A stretch of DNA of 64,000 nt. Source: Herbaspirillum huttiense. Lineage in GTDB: Bacteria > Pseudomonadota > Gammaproteobacteria > Burkholderiales > Burkholderiaceae_D. Within the stretch, counting starts at the first letter, position 1. Each line of letters opens with the position of its first letter. Shown one piece after another: positions 52,711-62,090 of this stretch. The stretch covers positions 3,038,001 to 3,102,000 of the forward strand of contig NZ_CP037993.1 of the NCBI RefSeq assembly GCF_004367745.1, read 5' to 3'. The translations under genes and the position numbers were made by a program. The notes under the pieces are model-generated. The model did not search any database. It was not told the origin of the DNA and worked only from the letters and a program-made list of their open reading frames with translations.

Positions 52711-52731
52711 TTCGAATGTTTCGAATATGAT
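52711..52731 (+). promoter_or_regulatory. Toxin-antitoxin promoter with repeated TTCGAA boxes
   Basis: Two TTCGAA palindromes, three bases apart, sit immediately upstream of a good -10 hexamer, TATGAT (52,726-52,731). A further TTCGA lies just before them. The layout fits autoregulation by the antitoxin at 52,773. Confidence 0.65.
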
Positions 52732-52772
52732 ACTCAGACCAGTCCAGATCATCTTTTCTGCCGAGACCCTTC

Positions 52773-53240
52773 ATGACCATGTCTGCTACCTCCAACATGT
52801 CCCTCCCCGCCGCCAAGGAAGTCGAGATCGCCGTCAAAGGCCAGCGCGCACTGGCCGCCTATCTGAGCACCAAGCTCGATACCCAGCGCATCCAGATCTT
52901 CGATGAACACAACCGCCCGCACGCCATCGAACTGCCCACGTCGGCCTTGCGCCTGCTGGTGCAGATCCTTGCCGAGCTGGCTGACGGAAATGCGGTCAAC
53001 GTGGTCCCGGTACACGCCGAGCTGACCACACAAGAAGCGGCGGACCTGCTCAACGTCTCGCGCCCACATTTCGTCAAGCTGCTGGAAGAGGGCCTGATCC
53101 CATTCCATCGCGCAGGCAAGCATCGGCGCGTGAAATTTGCCGACCTGATGCGCTACAAGCAAGAGCGCCGACGAATCAGCACAGAAGCCCTGGACGAACT
53201 CGCGCAACAGGCCCAGGAATTGGGAATGGGATACGAATGA
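52773..53240 (+). CDS. Excisionase-type helix-turn-helix antitoxin
   Basis: The 155-residue protein has a C-terminal MerR/excisionase-like helix-turn-helix (ELTTQEAADLLNVSRPHFVK, then VPFHR-like IPFHRAGKHRRVKFADLM) and an unrecognised N-terminal half. It overlaps a PIN-domain gene by four bases (ATGA). This pairing is typical of PIN toxin-antitoxin operons, where the HTH protein neutralises and represses. Confidence 0.85.
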   Translation: MTMSATSNMSLPAAKEVEIAVKGQRALAAYLSTKLDTQRIQIFDEHNRPHAIELPTSALRLLVQILAELADGNAVNVVPVHAELTTQEAADLLNVSRPHFVKLLEEGLIPFHRAGKHRRVKFADLMRYKQERRRISTEALDELAQQAQELGMGYE

Positions 53241-53812
53241 GGCATTCCCCCTTTACAGCCCTCTACGATGCATGCGTTCTCTATCCTGCCGCCTTGCGGG
53301 ACTTCCTCATGTGCCTCGGGCTCTCGGGGTGCTTTCGCGCGCGCTGGAGCAGGGCCATTCACGACGAATGGAAACGAAATCTGCTGATCAATCGTCCCGA
53401 CCTGGCAAAAGCCCAGTTGGACCGGACGTCCGACCTGATGGACCGCGCTATTCCAGACAGCCTGGTGGAAGGATATGAAGACTTGATACCGGGCCTGTCC
53501 CTCCCCGATGCCGATGACCGACACGTACTGGCGGCAGCCATCCGATGCGGAGCAAGCGTGATCGTGACGTTCAACGCGCGCGACTTTCCGCCCAAGGCAC
53601 TCGCCCCCTACGGCATCGAACCGCAACATCCCGACGAATTCGTCCATAACCTCATGGACCTGGATGCCGCAGCAGTCACGACAGCCGCGCAACAACAGCG
53701 AGCCAGATTGAAAAATCCACCGATCGAAGTGGAGACCTATCTCGATATCCTGTTGCGCCAAGGGCTGGTGCAGACCGTCAAGGCGCTCTGGGCCTATCGC
53801 GCCGTCCTCTGA
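53237..53812 (+). CDS. PIN-domain toxin (predicted ribonuclease)
   Basis: This 191-residue protein has an N-terminal PIN fold: Asp in ALYDACVLYPA, a Glu in HDEWKRN, and acidic residues in LPDADDRHVLAAAI and FNARDF, consistent with the four-acid Mg-binding site of RNA-cleaving PIN toxins. The C-terminal 70 residues are helical. It is translationally coupled to the upstream antitoxin. The genes have ordinary GC content, so recent transfer is not obvious. Confidence 0.85.
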   Translation: MRHSPFTALYDACVLYPAALRDFLMCLGLSGCFRARWSRAIHDEWKRNLLINRPDLAKAQLDRTSDLMDRAIPDSLVEGYEDLIPGLSLPDADDRHVLAAAIRCGASVIVTFNARDFPPKALAPYGIEPQHPDEFVHNLMDLDAAAVTTAAQQQRARLKNPPIEVETYLDILLRQGLVQTVKALWAYRAVL

Positions 53813-53878
53813 AACCACGTGGCCGGTTCCCTCATTGCCCGCCGCGTATTGTCCATCAACAAGCTGCTCCCAAAAACA

Positions 53879-53922
53879 TCGGCCCCATCGCCACGTCAAC
53901 CAAGACGCGAGGATGGGGCCGA
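53879..53922 (-). terminator. Intrinsic terminator of dctA
   Basis: TCGGCCCCAT and ATGGGGCCGA form a 10-bp perfect stem with a long loop and are followed by GTTTTT on the minus strand, about 40 bases past the dctA stop. Confidence 0.78.
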
Positions 53923-53960
53923 CGAGGCAATGGGTGCGGGAGTGCTTCCCGCCTCCCTGC

Positions 53961-55286
53961 TTAGTGATGCATCTTGGCTTCGGTACGATCCAGGACGGCT
54001 TCAGGTGCTTGTGCGTCTTCCACGGTCTCATTGTTCAAGACCTTGGTCAGGCGTTCGCTGTCCAGTTCACCGCTCCACTTGGCGACCACCAGGGTGGCCA
54101 CGCCGTTGCCGATGGTGTTGGTCAGTGCGCGAGCTTCCGACATGAAGCGGTCGATACCCAGGATCAGCGCCAGACCGGCCACCGGCACGTGGCCCACGGC
54201 CGACAGCGTCGCCGCCAGCACGATGAAGCCCGAACCCGTAATACCGGCTGCTCCCTTGGAGGTCAGCAGCAGCACGCCCAGGAGCGTCAGTTCCTGCACG
54301 AAGGTCATGGGGGTGTTGGTCGCCTGGGCGATGAACACGGCCGCCATGGTCAGGTAGATCGCGGTGCCGTCCAGGTTGAAGGAGTAACCCGTCGGGATCA
54401 CCAGGCCGACCACGGTCTTCTTGGCACCGGCGTTTTCCATCTTGGCCAGCATGCGCGGCAACACCGATTCCGAGGACGAGGTACCCAGCACGATCAGCAG
54501 TTCTTCCTTGATGTACTTGACGAACTTCCAGATCGAGAAGCCGTGCAGGCGGGTGATGATGCCCAGCACTACGAAGATGAACAGCAGGCAGGTCAGGTAG
54601 AAGGTGCCCATCAGCTTGGCCAGCGAGAACAGCGAACCCACGCCGTACTTGCCGATGGTGAAGGACATCGCGCCGAAGGCACCGATCGGGGCCACCTTCA
54701 TGATCGCGCCCACCACCGAGAACAGCACGTGCGAGATCTTTTCGATGAAATCGAACACCAGCGTGCCGCGGCCACCGAACTTGTGCAGCGCGAAGCCGAA
54801 CAGCACTGCCACCAGCAACACCTGCAGCACGTCACCCTTGGCAAAGGCGTCCACCATGCTGGTGGGGATGATGCCCAGCACGAAGTCGGTCACCGAACCC
54901 ATCTTGCCCGGGGCGGTGTAGGCGGCGATGCTCTTGGTATCCAGCGAAGCCGGATCGACGTTCATGCCCACGCCCGGTTGCAGGAAGTTCACCAGCAACA
55001 GGCCGATGATCAGTGCCACGGTGCTGACGATTTCGAAATACAGCAGGGCCAGGCCGCCGGTTTTGCCGACCTTCTTCATGTCTTCCATGCCGGCGATGCC
55101 GATGACGACGGTACAGAAGATGACCGGCGCGATGATCATCTTGATCAACTTGACGAAGCCATCACCCAGCGGCTTCATGGCTTCACCGGTAGACGGATAG
55201 AAGTGGCCCAGCGCGATACCGATCACGATGGCACACAGGACCTGGAAATACAGGGACTTGTAAAGGGGCGGTTTTTGCGCCGACAT
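53961..55286 (-). CDS. dctA: C4-dicarboxylate transporter DctA
   Basis: This 441-residue inner-membrane symporter of the DAACS family takes up succinate, fumarate and malate with H+ or Na+. Features are [32 protein letters not shown], the conserved [18 protein letters not shown] and [19 protein letters not shown]. The length is standard. I chose the ATG at 55,286 (AAGGAGAAAGC upstream). No DctBD two-component genes are adjacent. Confidence 0.96.
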   Translation of the reverse strand: MSAQKPPLYKSLYFQVLCAIVIGIALGHFYPSTGEAMKPLGDGFVKLIKMIIAPVIFCTVVIGIAGMEDMKKVGKTGGLALLYFEIVSTVALIIGLLLVNFLQPGVGMNVDPASLDTKSIAAYTAPGKMGSVTDFVLGIIPTSMVDAFAKGDVLQVLLVAVLFGFALHKFGGRGTLVFDFIEKISHVLFSVVGAIMKVAPIGAFGAMSFTIGKYGVGSLFSLAKLMGTFYLTCLLFIFVVLGIITRLHGFSIWKFVKYIKEELLIVLGTSSSESVLPRMLAKMENAGAKKTVVGLVIPTGYSFNLDGTAIYLTMAAVFIAQATNTPMTFVQELTLLGVLLLTSKGAAGITGSGFIVLAATLSAVGHVPVAGLALILGIDRFMSEARALTNTIGNGVATLVVAKWSGELDSERLTKVLNNETVEDAQAPEAVLDRTEAKMHH

Positions 55287-55596
55287 AGTGCTTTCTCCTT
55301 GAAACATGGATGACCGGCGGGTCCGTGGAGACCTGCCGCCTGCCGTTGTCGGATCGTCGTCCGTTCTGGCGGGTACTTATTGTTTGTCCGGGAGAACTCC
55401 CCCTCCCCGGTTCGGCCGCAAGTATCTCGCAGTCATTTCCGGGCGGGTATTGTGGGAAACCACATAGCGTCACTAAAGAGGCACGCAAACTGCTTTATTC
55501 TTCATTCTGCATAGCAACAAAATTCGCTATATTCTGTGCCGGACTGAACGGTTCATTTTTTCTCCGGATGCAGTCGGCACTTACAAGGAAAACATC
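55287..55596. other. Divergent intergenic region, dctA / chemoreceptor
   Basis: About 310 bases with an AT-rich portion at 55,480-55,570. It should hold both promoters. I see no FliA consensus and no gene. Confidence 0.5.
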
Positions 55597-57183
55597 GTGC
55601 AACGAAAACTGACGGTCACCGCCCGCCTGGCGATCCTGGTGGCGGTACTGTGCGGCAGCGTAGTCCTGCTGGCCTGGCGCGACATACAGGGCATGGCGTC
55701 CAGCAACGACAAGCTGCGCTACGTCTATGAAGACCGCACCATGGCGCTGATCCACATTGCCCGGGTGCGCGATGCGCTCTACCTGAACCGCGACGTCATG
55801 GGCCGCGCCCTGATGATGGCCAACCTGCCCGCCCCCGCCATAGACGACAGCAACGGTACCAGCAGCGATCGCATCAAGCCCCTGCTGGAGCGCATCCCCG
55901 CGCTGGATGCGACCTTCGAGCAAGGCTGGCAAGCTTACCGGGCGACGCGGCTGGAGCCCCAGGAACAGACCGAGGCGGAACGCTTCGAGCAGAGCTGGCG
56001 GCGCTACGTTGCCGAGCGCGCCGTGGTGCTGGACCTGTTGCGCAGCAACGAGCCGCTGCAGGCCAACCGCCGCTGGACCCCGCTGACCAGCGAGCTGGCC
56101 GGCCTGGCGACGCAGCTGGCCACCCTGGGCCAGTTGCAGGAAAGTTTTACGCGCACCTCTTATGAGGCGGCGTTGCAGGACTATCGGCAACTGCGCACCC
56201 ACAACCTGCAGATCGCCGGACTGGCGCTGGCCATCGGCGTGTCCATTGCGCTGTGGATCATGATCAGCCTGCGCCGCCAGCTCGGTGGAGAGCCGGATTA
56301 CGCCGCCCACATCGTGCATCAGATCGCCGAAGGCAATCTGGGCGTGGCGGTCACCCTGCGCCGCCGGGACCGCAGCAGCCTGCTATACGCGATGCAAGGC
56401 ATGCGCGAACGGCTCACCGACATCCTGCGCGGCGTCACGCTTCTGACGCAGGCCCTGGGCGACTCCGCCCGCCAGCTCAATGCCACCGCCCAGGACCTGG
56501 CGAGCGCTTCCAACGAGCAGGCGGCCGCCGTGGAAGAAGTACACAGCGCCATCAGCAACATCAGCCTGGCCATCCAGCAGACCGGAGAACATGCCCGCCG
56601 CACCGACCAGATCGCCCTGAACGCTGCTGCCGATGCCGACCAGAGCGGCGCGGCCGTCCAGAGCACGGTGGCGGCCATGCGCGGCATCGCGCGCCAGGTC
56701 GGGGTGATCGACGACATCGCCTACCAGACCAATCTGCTGGCCTTGAACGCCGCCATCGAGGCGGCGCGCGCGGGAGAACACGGGCGCGGATTCTCCGTCG
56801 TGGCGGCTGAAATCCGCAAGCTGGCCGAGCGCAGCCAGGGCAGCGCGCAGGAGATCAGCGTGATTGCCCAGCAAAGCGTGGAATTGGCCGAGGCCACCAG
56901 CCAGCGCCTGGCCGCCGGTACGCTCAACGGCATCCGCGAAGCCTCACAGCAGATCAACCAGATCACGCTCTCGGCGCGCCTGCAGGAGGAAGGGGTGCAG
57001 GAAATCGGTTCGGCGGTGATGCAGCTCAATGACACCACCCAGCGCAACGCCGCCGCCTCCGAGGAACTGGCCACCACTGCGGAACTGGTGGCCGAACGGG
57101 CGCGCGAACTGACCGCCCAGCTGTGCTACTTCAGACTGGACGAGAGCCGTCCGGCAATGCCGCCGTCGGCCTCGCAAGCTTGA
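55597..57183 (+). CDS. Methyl-accepting chemotaxis protein
   Basis: This 528-residue chemoreceptor starts with GTG (AAGGAAAACATC upstream). TM1 is at about residues 8-26, the periplasmic sensor at about 27-205, TM2 at about 206-226, HAMP follows ([20 protein letters not shown]) and the signalling hairpin is [20 protein letters not shown] with [17 protein letters not shown]. It ends in FRLDESRP, without a CheR-binding pentapeptide. Divergence from dctA makes dicarboxylate sensing possible, but this is only positional. Confidence 0.93.
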   Translation: MQRKLTVTARLAILVAVLCGSVVLLAWRDIQGMASSNDKLRYVYEDRTMALIHIARVRDALYLNRDVMGRALMMANLPAPAIDDSNGTSSDRIKPLLERIPALDATFEQGWQAYRATRLEPQEQTEAERFEQSWRRYVAERAVVLDLLRSNEPLQANRRWTPLTSELAGLATQLATLGQLQESFTRTSYEAALQDYRQLRTHNLQIAGLALAIGVSIALWIMISLRRQLGGEPDYAAHIVHQIAEGNLGVAVTLRRRDRSSLLYAMQGMRERLTDILRGVTLLTQALGDSARQLNATAQDLASASNEQAAAVEEVHSAISNISLAIQQTGEHARRTDQIALNAAADADQSGAAVQSTVAAMRGIARQVGVIDDIAYQTNLLALNAAIEAARAGEHGRGFSVVAAEIRKLAERSQGSAQEISVIAQQSVELAEATSQRLAAGTLNGIREASQQINQITLSARLQEEGVQEIGSAVMQLNDTTQRNAAASEELATTAELVAERARELTAQLCYFRLDESRPAMPPSASQA

Positions 57184-57192
57184 GCAGGACGA

Positions 57193-57624
57193 TCAAGCGG
57201 CCGACCCTTGCAGTCGCGCGCGCATGGTGATGTGGGGGATGCCGGCTTCCATGAATTGCTCACCCTCGCGGGCGAAACCATGGCGCTGGTAGAAGCCCTC
57301 GGCATGCACCTGGGCATTGAGGATGACTTCGGCGTCACCGCGTGCACGAGCCGCGGCAATCAAGGCCTGCAAGACGGCGCCGCCCACGCCTTGGCCGCGC
57401 CCGGCCTTGCGCACGGCCATGCGGCCGATGTGCCCGTCCGGCAGCAAGCGGCCGGTCGCCAGCGGCTGGCCAGCATCGTCATAGGCCACGGCGTGTACGC
57501 AATGCGGGTCCATCTCATCGAGCTCGATCTCGGCGGGTACCTTCTGTTCATCGACAAAGACCTCGAAGCGAATCGGCTGGGCCTGCGCACGCAGCTGCTC
57601 CCAGCTGCCGGTGGTGATTTTCAT
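57193..57624 (-). CDS. GNAT-family N-acetyltransferase
   Basis: This 143-residue protein shows the GNAT acetyl-CoA motif in GRMAVRKAGRGQGVGGAVLQ, and FYQRHGFAREGEQFMEAGIP near the end. The N-terminal RFEVFVDEQKVPAEIELDE is typical of the ElaA/YjcF group. Substrate unknown. It heads a minus-strand run with the thioesterase and Dabb genes. Confidence 0.9.
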   Translation of the reverse strand: MKITTGSWEQLRAQAQPIRFEVFVDEQKVPAEIELDEMDPHCVHAVAYDDAGQPLATGRLLPDGHIGRMAVRKAGRGQGVGGAVLQALIAAARARGDAEVILNAQVHAEGFYQRHGFAREGEQFMEAGIPHITMRARLQGSAA

Positions 57625-57661
57625 GGTGGACTTCCTGCAAAAAAAGAACAGCGTGCTCCGC

Positions 57662-58096
57662 TCACTCCTGATCCAGCTTGCGCGAGATATCCAGGCGGCG
57701 AATCAGCTTGAAGGTGCCCATGGCCTTGGCCACCAGGCGATCGCCGTTGAACAGTTCGGCCTGGCAGAAGCACATGGTGGTGGAGCGGTGATAAGTGTGG
57801 CCGCGCGCGATGATGGTGTCCCCTGCGTGCCCGGCCGGCTGCAGGAAACTGGTGCTCATCTCGACGGTCGCGGAGGATTTGGCATCGGGAGCGCCGGCGC
57901 GGGCCGACAGGCCCATGGCAACGTCCAGCAAGGTCATGCTGATGCCACCCTGGGCCACATGCCAGCTGTTCATGAACTCGGGCTTGAGCTTCAGTGCCAT
58001 GACGGCGCGGTCATTGCCGTATTCCAGCACCTCCACGCCCAGTGCTTCCAGATACGGATTCCCCTGCGGGAAGATGTCAGTAACGGACAGACTCAT
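57662..58096 (-). CDS. PaaI-type hotdog thioesterase
   Basis: This 144-residue protein has the hotdog-fold signature: MNSWHVAQGGISMTLLDVAM with the HGG-like turn, and ATVEMSTSFLQPA. It should hydrolyse an acyl-CoA. I chose the ATG at 58,096 (GAGG upstream); the frame continues to 58,216 without similarity. It ends 38 bases before the GNAT gene. Confidence 0.88.
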   Translation of the reverse strand: MSLSVTDIFPQGNPYLEALGVEVLEYGNDRAVMALKLKPEFMNSWHVAQGGISMTLLDVAMGLSARAGAPDAKSSATVEMSTSFLQPAGHAGDTIIARGHTYHRSTTMCFCQAELFNGDRLVAKAMGTFKLIRRLDISRKLDQE

Positions 58097-58103
58097 GCCG
58101 GCC

Positions 58104-58406
58104 TCAAATTTCGTAATCCATACACTGGCGCGCTTCGCGCACGGCACCGATGAAGGGCTTGATGGCCACGTGGTCCGGATGCTCCTGATAGGCGTCCAGC
58201 GCTTCGCGCGAGGCAAATTCGGAATAGAGCACTACATCGCAGGTCGCTTCCAGGCCCGGCTGGGCCAGCACAGCTTCGAACTTCAGGATGCCGGGCACCA
58301 CGTTGGCACAGCTGTCCAGCAGGGCCTTCATCTTGAGCAGGTTGGTGGCCTTGTCAGCCCCTTCTGCATGGTCCTTCAGTTTCCACATGACGATATGCTT
58401 GATCAC
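58104..58406 (-). CDS. Dabb family stress-responsive A/B barrel protein
   Basis: This 100-residue protein is a complete Dabb (dimeric alpha-beta barrel) domain: MIKHIVMWKLKDHAEG, EAVLAQPGLEATCDVVLYSE and YQEHPDHVAIKPFI. Function is not established. It is 7 bases before the thioesterase start, so the two are co-transcribed. Confidence 0.9.
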   Translation of the reverse strand: MIKHIVMWKLKDHAEGADKATNLLKMKALLDSCANVVPGILKFEAVLAQPGLEATCDVVLYSEFASREALDAYQEHPDHVAIKPFIGAVREARQCMDYEI

Positions 58407-58466
58407 GGTAGGGCTTCCTGGTCAGAAATGAACAGTCCGTAATGATAAGCCAAAGTGCCAGTTGCC

Positions 58467-59336
58467 TCAGTTGCCAGCGTTGCGCTGGGCGCTCTTCATG
58501 AAGGAGCCGACCAGCCGCCCCTCCCTGCGTTCGGCCAGGCAATAGACATAGGTGTGGGTGCTGACCGGATCGCCCTCGATGCGCACCATGCGGAAACGTT
58601 CATCCGCAATGAATTCTGCCTCGGAAACCGCCCCCAGGCCCAGCCCCCGTGCGACTGCTTCGCGCAAGGCTTCACGGCTGCCGATTTCCATCACGATCCG
58701 TGGGCTTGCACCGGCCTGCTGCATGGCTTTTTCCAGCGCCAGGCGGGTGGTGGATCCCTGCTCGCGCATGAGCATGGGCTGCTGGTCCAGCTCGGCCAGG
58801 GAGACCGCTTCGCGCTGGTAGAAAGGATGACTGTGATGGGCGAACAGCACCACCGCATGGTCGGCGTAGGGCAGCGCATGAAAGCGCGCGTCGTCAGTGA
58901 AACTGGCCAGCACCGCCACGTCGGTCACGTAGTTTTCGAGGTCAGCCAGGGATTGCGCGGAGTTGCCCAGTTTGATCGACAGCTCCACCTGCGGATAACG
59001 GGCGCGATAGGCATCGACCATCTCGATCACGTGAAACGGGCCGACCGCGCCGATGCGCAGATGGCCCACGTGCAGCGCGCCCGAATTGACCAGCAGGTTC
59101 AGGGCATCGAGCTCCAGCTCCGCGATGTTCTGGGCGATCGGCAGCAGGCGCTGGGCGGTCTCGGAAAGATCGACACGTCGCCCGCGCCGGAAGAACAGTT
59201 CCACGTTGTGCTCACGCTCCAGCGATTGCACCTGGGTGGTCAGCGTGGGCTGGCTCACGCCCAGCGCCCGGGCAGCGGCCGAAAAACCGCGATGGCGTGC
59301 GACGGCCAGGAAAGCGCGCAATTGTGAAGGGATCAT
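58467..59336 (-). CDS. LysR-family regulator of the phosphonate locus
   Basis: The 289-residue LysR regulator has an N-terminal HTH (GFSAAARALGVSQPTLTTQV) and a CysB-like effector domain. It is divergent from phnDCE, with a T-N11-A dyad overlapping its start (59,335-59,357), so it probably autoregulates and activates the phosphonate operon, with 2-aminoethylphosphonate or a breakdown product as the likely effector. AGGA lies 7 bases upstream of the ATG. Confidence 0.9.
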   Translation of the reverse strand: MIPSQLRAFLAVARHRGFSAAARALGVSQPTLTTQVQSLEREHNVELFFRRGRRVDLSETAQRLLPIAQNIAELELDALNLLVNSGALHVGHLRIGAVGPFHVIEMVDAYRARYPQVELSIKLGNSAQSLADLENYVTDVAVLASFTDDARFHALPYADHAVVLFAHHSHPFYQREAVSLAELDQQPMLMREQGSTTRLALEKAMQQAGASPRIVMEIGSREALREAVARGLGLGAVSEAEFIADERFRMVRIEGDPVSTHTYVYCLAERREGRLVGSFMKSAQRNAGN

Positions 59337-59357
59337 CTATAGATCCTATCAATAGAT
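59335..59357. promoter_or_regulatory. LysR-type operator, ATCTAT-N11-ATAGAT
   Basis: A perfect inverted repeat with T-N11-A spacing, the LysR consensus, sits between the divergent regulator and phnD and overlaps the regulator's start codon. A weaker TCGAT-N12-ATCGA dyad follows at 59,362-59,383. Confidence 0.72.
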
Positions 59358-59538
59358 TCATTCGATTTTCACGATTATATCGATAACAGGGGCGTCACAA
59401 TGTCTCTTTAAGCTTCTGTCCTGTCGGCGCCGCATCAACCGCAACGGCTCCTGACGAGCGCCATGGCCGAACCATCGGTCCTTTGGCACCCCGCTCATCG
59501 CGTCCCGTCCCCGGGACGCCCTCAACAAGGATGCAATC

Positions 59539-60405
59539 ATGCAGCGACGCAGCTTCTTCACCCTGTGCCTGGGCGCCCTCGCCTCTGTCTTGCTGGCAGG
59601 GCCTGCAGCCGCAGTACCGCCACTGACTGTCGGCCTGATCCCGGCCGAAGATTCGCAGGCCATGCTGGAAAACAGCAAGGCCGTCATCGACAGCCTGCAG
59701 CAGCAACTGGGCATGCCGGTCAAGCCCTTCATCGCCACCGACTACAACGGCATCATCGAAGCGCTGCGCTCGCGCAAGCTGGATGTGGCTTATCTCGGCC
59801 CGTTCTCCTACGTGCTGGCCAGTTCGGTGGCCAACGTGGAAGCCTTCGCCGTGGCCGAGACCAAGAAGAGCGGCCGCAGCATCTACAAGAGCCTCATCAT
59901 CACCCGCAAGGAGAGCGGGCTGCAGAGCCTGGAACAGCTGAAGGGCCGCACCATGGCGTTTGTTGATCCCTCGTCGGCTTCCGGGCACCTGTTCCCCAGC
60001 GCCGGCCTGCAGAAACTCAACATCGATCCCAACAAGTATTTTTCGCGGGTGATCTTCTCGGGCTCGCACGACGCCAGCATCCTGGCCGTGGCCAACAAGA
60101 AGGTCGACGCCGCCGCCGTGGCCGACCGCATCCTGGCCGCGGCCGTGGCCAAGGGTGTGGTGCAGCAAGCGGAACTGAACGTGGTGTGGACCTCGCCGGA
60201 CATTCCCGAGTCGCCCATGGTCTGGCGCAAGGATCTGGACCCGGCCCTGAAGCAGAAGATCGCCGCCGCCTTCGCCAACATCAAGGACGTGAAATGGGGG
60301 GACCAGGGCGTCCTCAACGGTTTCGTGCCCACTACCGACGGTGCTTACGACGTGGTGCGCGAGACCGCCAAGATCCTGAACCTGGACCTGAAGGCCATGA
60401 AATGA
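59539..60405 (+). CDS. phnD: Phosphonate ABC transporter substrate-binding protein PhnD
   Basis: The 288-residue periplasmic protein has a signal peptide (ending GPAAA) and a PhnD/TauT-like ligand domain: VGLIPAEDSQAMLENSKAV, LDVAYLGPFSYVLA, AFVDPSSASGHLFPS and SGSHDASILAVANKKVDAAA. It binds phosphonates such as 2-aminoethylphosphonate. AAGGA precedes the ATG. It overlaps phnC by four bases. Confidence 0.93.
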   Translation: MQRRSFFTLCLGALASVLLAGPAAAVPPLTVGLIPAEDSQAMLENSKAVIDSLQQQLGMPVKPFIATDYNGIIEALRSRKLDVAYLGPFSYVLASSVANVEAFAVAETKKSGRSIYKSLIITRKESGLQSLEQLKGRTMAFVDPSSASGHLFPSAGLQKLNIDPNKYFSRVIFSGSHDASILAVANKKVDAAAVADRILAAAVAKGVVQQAELNVVWTSPDIPESPMVWRKDLDPALKQKIAAAFANIKDVKWGDQGVLNGFVPTTDGAYDVVRETAKILNLDLKAMK

Positions 60406-61205
60406 TCCACATCCGCGGCCTCGCCAAGCAATACGGCAGCCATGCCGTCTTGCGCGGGATCGACCTGAACGTGCCGGCCGGCCAGTTCCTGGTGGTACTG
60501 GGCCCGTCCGGGGCGGGCAAATCGACCCTGCTGCGCTGCCTGAACGGGCTGGTCCAGCCCAGCTCGGGAGAACTCCGGGTGGCCGGCTACGATGCCACCG
60601 ACACCCGCGCCCGCCAGGTACGCCAGTTGCGGCGCCAGGTGGCGATGATCTTCCAGCATCACAACGTGGTGCCGCGCCTGTCGGTGCTGAAGAATACCCT
60701 GACCGGCCGCCTCGGTCAGGCTTCCACCCTGGCGTCGATCCTGCAGTTGTTCTCGCGCCAGGACATTGCTCTGGCCCTGGACTGCCTGCGCCGGGTGGAA
60801 TTGGAACACAAGGCCCATCAACGCACCGATGCGCTCTCCGGCGGCCAGCGCCAGCGGGTCGGCATCGCCCGCGCCCTGGCCCAGCAGCCGCAGGTGATCC
60901 TGGCCGACGAGCCCATTGCCAGCCTGGATCCCAAGACCGCGCGCCTGGTGCTGCATTACCTGCGCGCCGCCTCGCGGGAGCTGGGCATTACCGTGCTCTG
61001 CAACCTGCACCAGGTGGACTACGCCCGCGAGTTCGGCGACCGCATCATCGGCCTGGCCGGAGGACGTCTGGTCTTCGATGGCACCGGTGAAACGCTCAAC
61101 GAACACCATCTCGACGCCATCTACGCCGGCAAGCCCGACATGAACGAGGCTGAATTGCCCCTGATGGCATCGGCCCTGCAGGCAGCAACAGGAGCACTGA
61201 CATGA
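60402..61205 (+). CDS. phnC: Phosphonate ABC transporter ATP-binding protein PhnC
   Basis: This 267-residue ATPase has Walker A GPSGAGKST, the ABC signature LSGGQRQRVGIARALAQQP, Walker B VILADEPIASLD and the H-loop in CNLHQVDYA. I chose the ATG at 60,402, overlapping the phnD stop (ATGA); the frame remains open upstream but inside phnD. It is coupled to phnE by another four-base overlap. Confidence 0.95.
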   Translation: MIHIRGLAKQYGSHAVLRGIDLNVPAGQFLVVLGPSGAGKSTLLRCLNGLVQPSSGELRVAGYDATDTRARQVRQLRRQVAMIFQHHNVVPRLSVLKNTLTGRLGQASTLASILQLFSRQDIALALDCLRRVELEHKAHQRTDALSGGQRQRVGIARALAQQPQVILADEPIASLDPKTARLVLHYLRAASRELGITVLCNLHQVDYAREFGDRIIGLAGGRLVFDGTGETLNEHHLDAIYAGKPDMNEAELPLMASALQAATGALT

Positions 61206-62050
61206 ATTTTTCTTCCCCGGCCGCCCCCCCTTCAGGACAGCGCGGCTACTTGTGGACCGGTCCACGTCCGGCAACGCTGCGCGGCTGGCTGGGCTTCATG
61301 GCGATTGTGCTGCTGGCGGCCTGGATCCTGGCCTGGAGCGCTGCCGGCACGCAACTGTCGTGGCGCGAATTGGCCAATGGCCTGCCGCAGATCGGCGACT
61401 TCCTGGCGCGCTCCTTCCCGCCCAACTGGGGCTTGCTGCCGTCACTGCTGGCCCCGGCCGTCGAAACCTTGCAGATCGCACTCTGGGGAACCTTGCTGGG
61501 TGTGCTGGGCGCAGTACCGGTGGCCTTGCTGGCCGCGCGCAATCTCAATGCCAACCGCACCCTGCATGCGCTGGTACGCCAGGGCCTCAACGTCACGCGC
61601 AGCATCAATGAACTGATCCTGGCGCTGGTGTTCGTCTCGGCAGTGGGTCTGGGGCCCTTTCCCGGGGTGCTGGCGCTGGCTGTACACGGCGTCGGCATGA
61701 TCGGCAAGTTCTTTGCCGAGAGCATCGAGGAAATCGACCAGGGGCCGTTGGAAGCCCTGCGTGCCACCGGAGCCCGGCCCCTGCAGGTGATTGTCTTCGG
61801 GGTGCTGCCCCAGGTGGCTACGGCCTGGATCGCCACCGTGCTCTACCGTTTCGAAGTCAACCTGCGCCAGGCCACTGTGCTGGGCATGGTCGGCGCCGGC
61901 GGACTGGGCTTTGAACTGGTCAACAGCCTCAAGCTGTTCAAGTACCAGGACACGGCCACCTGCATCGTCGTGGTGACCTTGATGGTGGTGGCGGCAGATG
62001 CCCTGTCGAGCCGGCTGCGGCGCATGATCCAGGACGGCCATGCCCATTGA
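61202..62050 (+). CDS. phnE: Phosphonate ABC transporter permease PhnE
   Basis: The 282-residue permease has several membrane helices and the PhnE signature INELILALVFVSAVGLGPF, with the EAA loop GPLEALRATGARPLQVIVFG. It overlaps the phnC stop codon by four bases. It completes the uptake system. Confidence 0.94.
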   Translation: MNFSSPAAPPSGQRGYLWTGPRPATLRGWLGFMAIVLLAAWILAWSAAGTQLSWRELANGLPQIGDFLARSFPPNWGLLPSLLAPAVETLQIALWGTLLGVLGAVPVALLAARNLNANRTLHALVRQGLNVTRSINELILALVFVSAVGLGPFPGVLALAVHGVGMIGKFFAESIEEIDQGPLEALRATGARPLQVIVFGVLPQVATAWIATVLYRFEVNLRQATVLGMVGAGGLGFELVNSLKLFKYQDTATCIVVVTLMVVAADALSSRLRRMIQDGHAH

Positions 62051-62090
62051 CTTCGCCCCTCCCCGTTTTGATGCAAGAAGAGAAAAAAAC

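Noticed and set aside
60186-60401. N-terminal extension of PhnC
   Set aside because: The frame is open inside phnD, but ABC-ATPase similarity begins at the ATG at 60,402, which overlaps the phnD stop.
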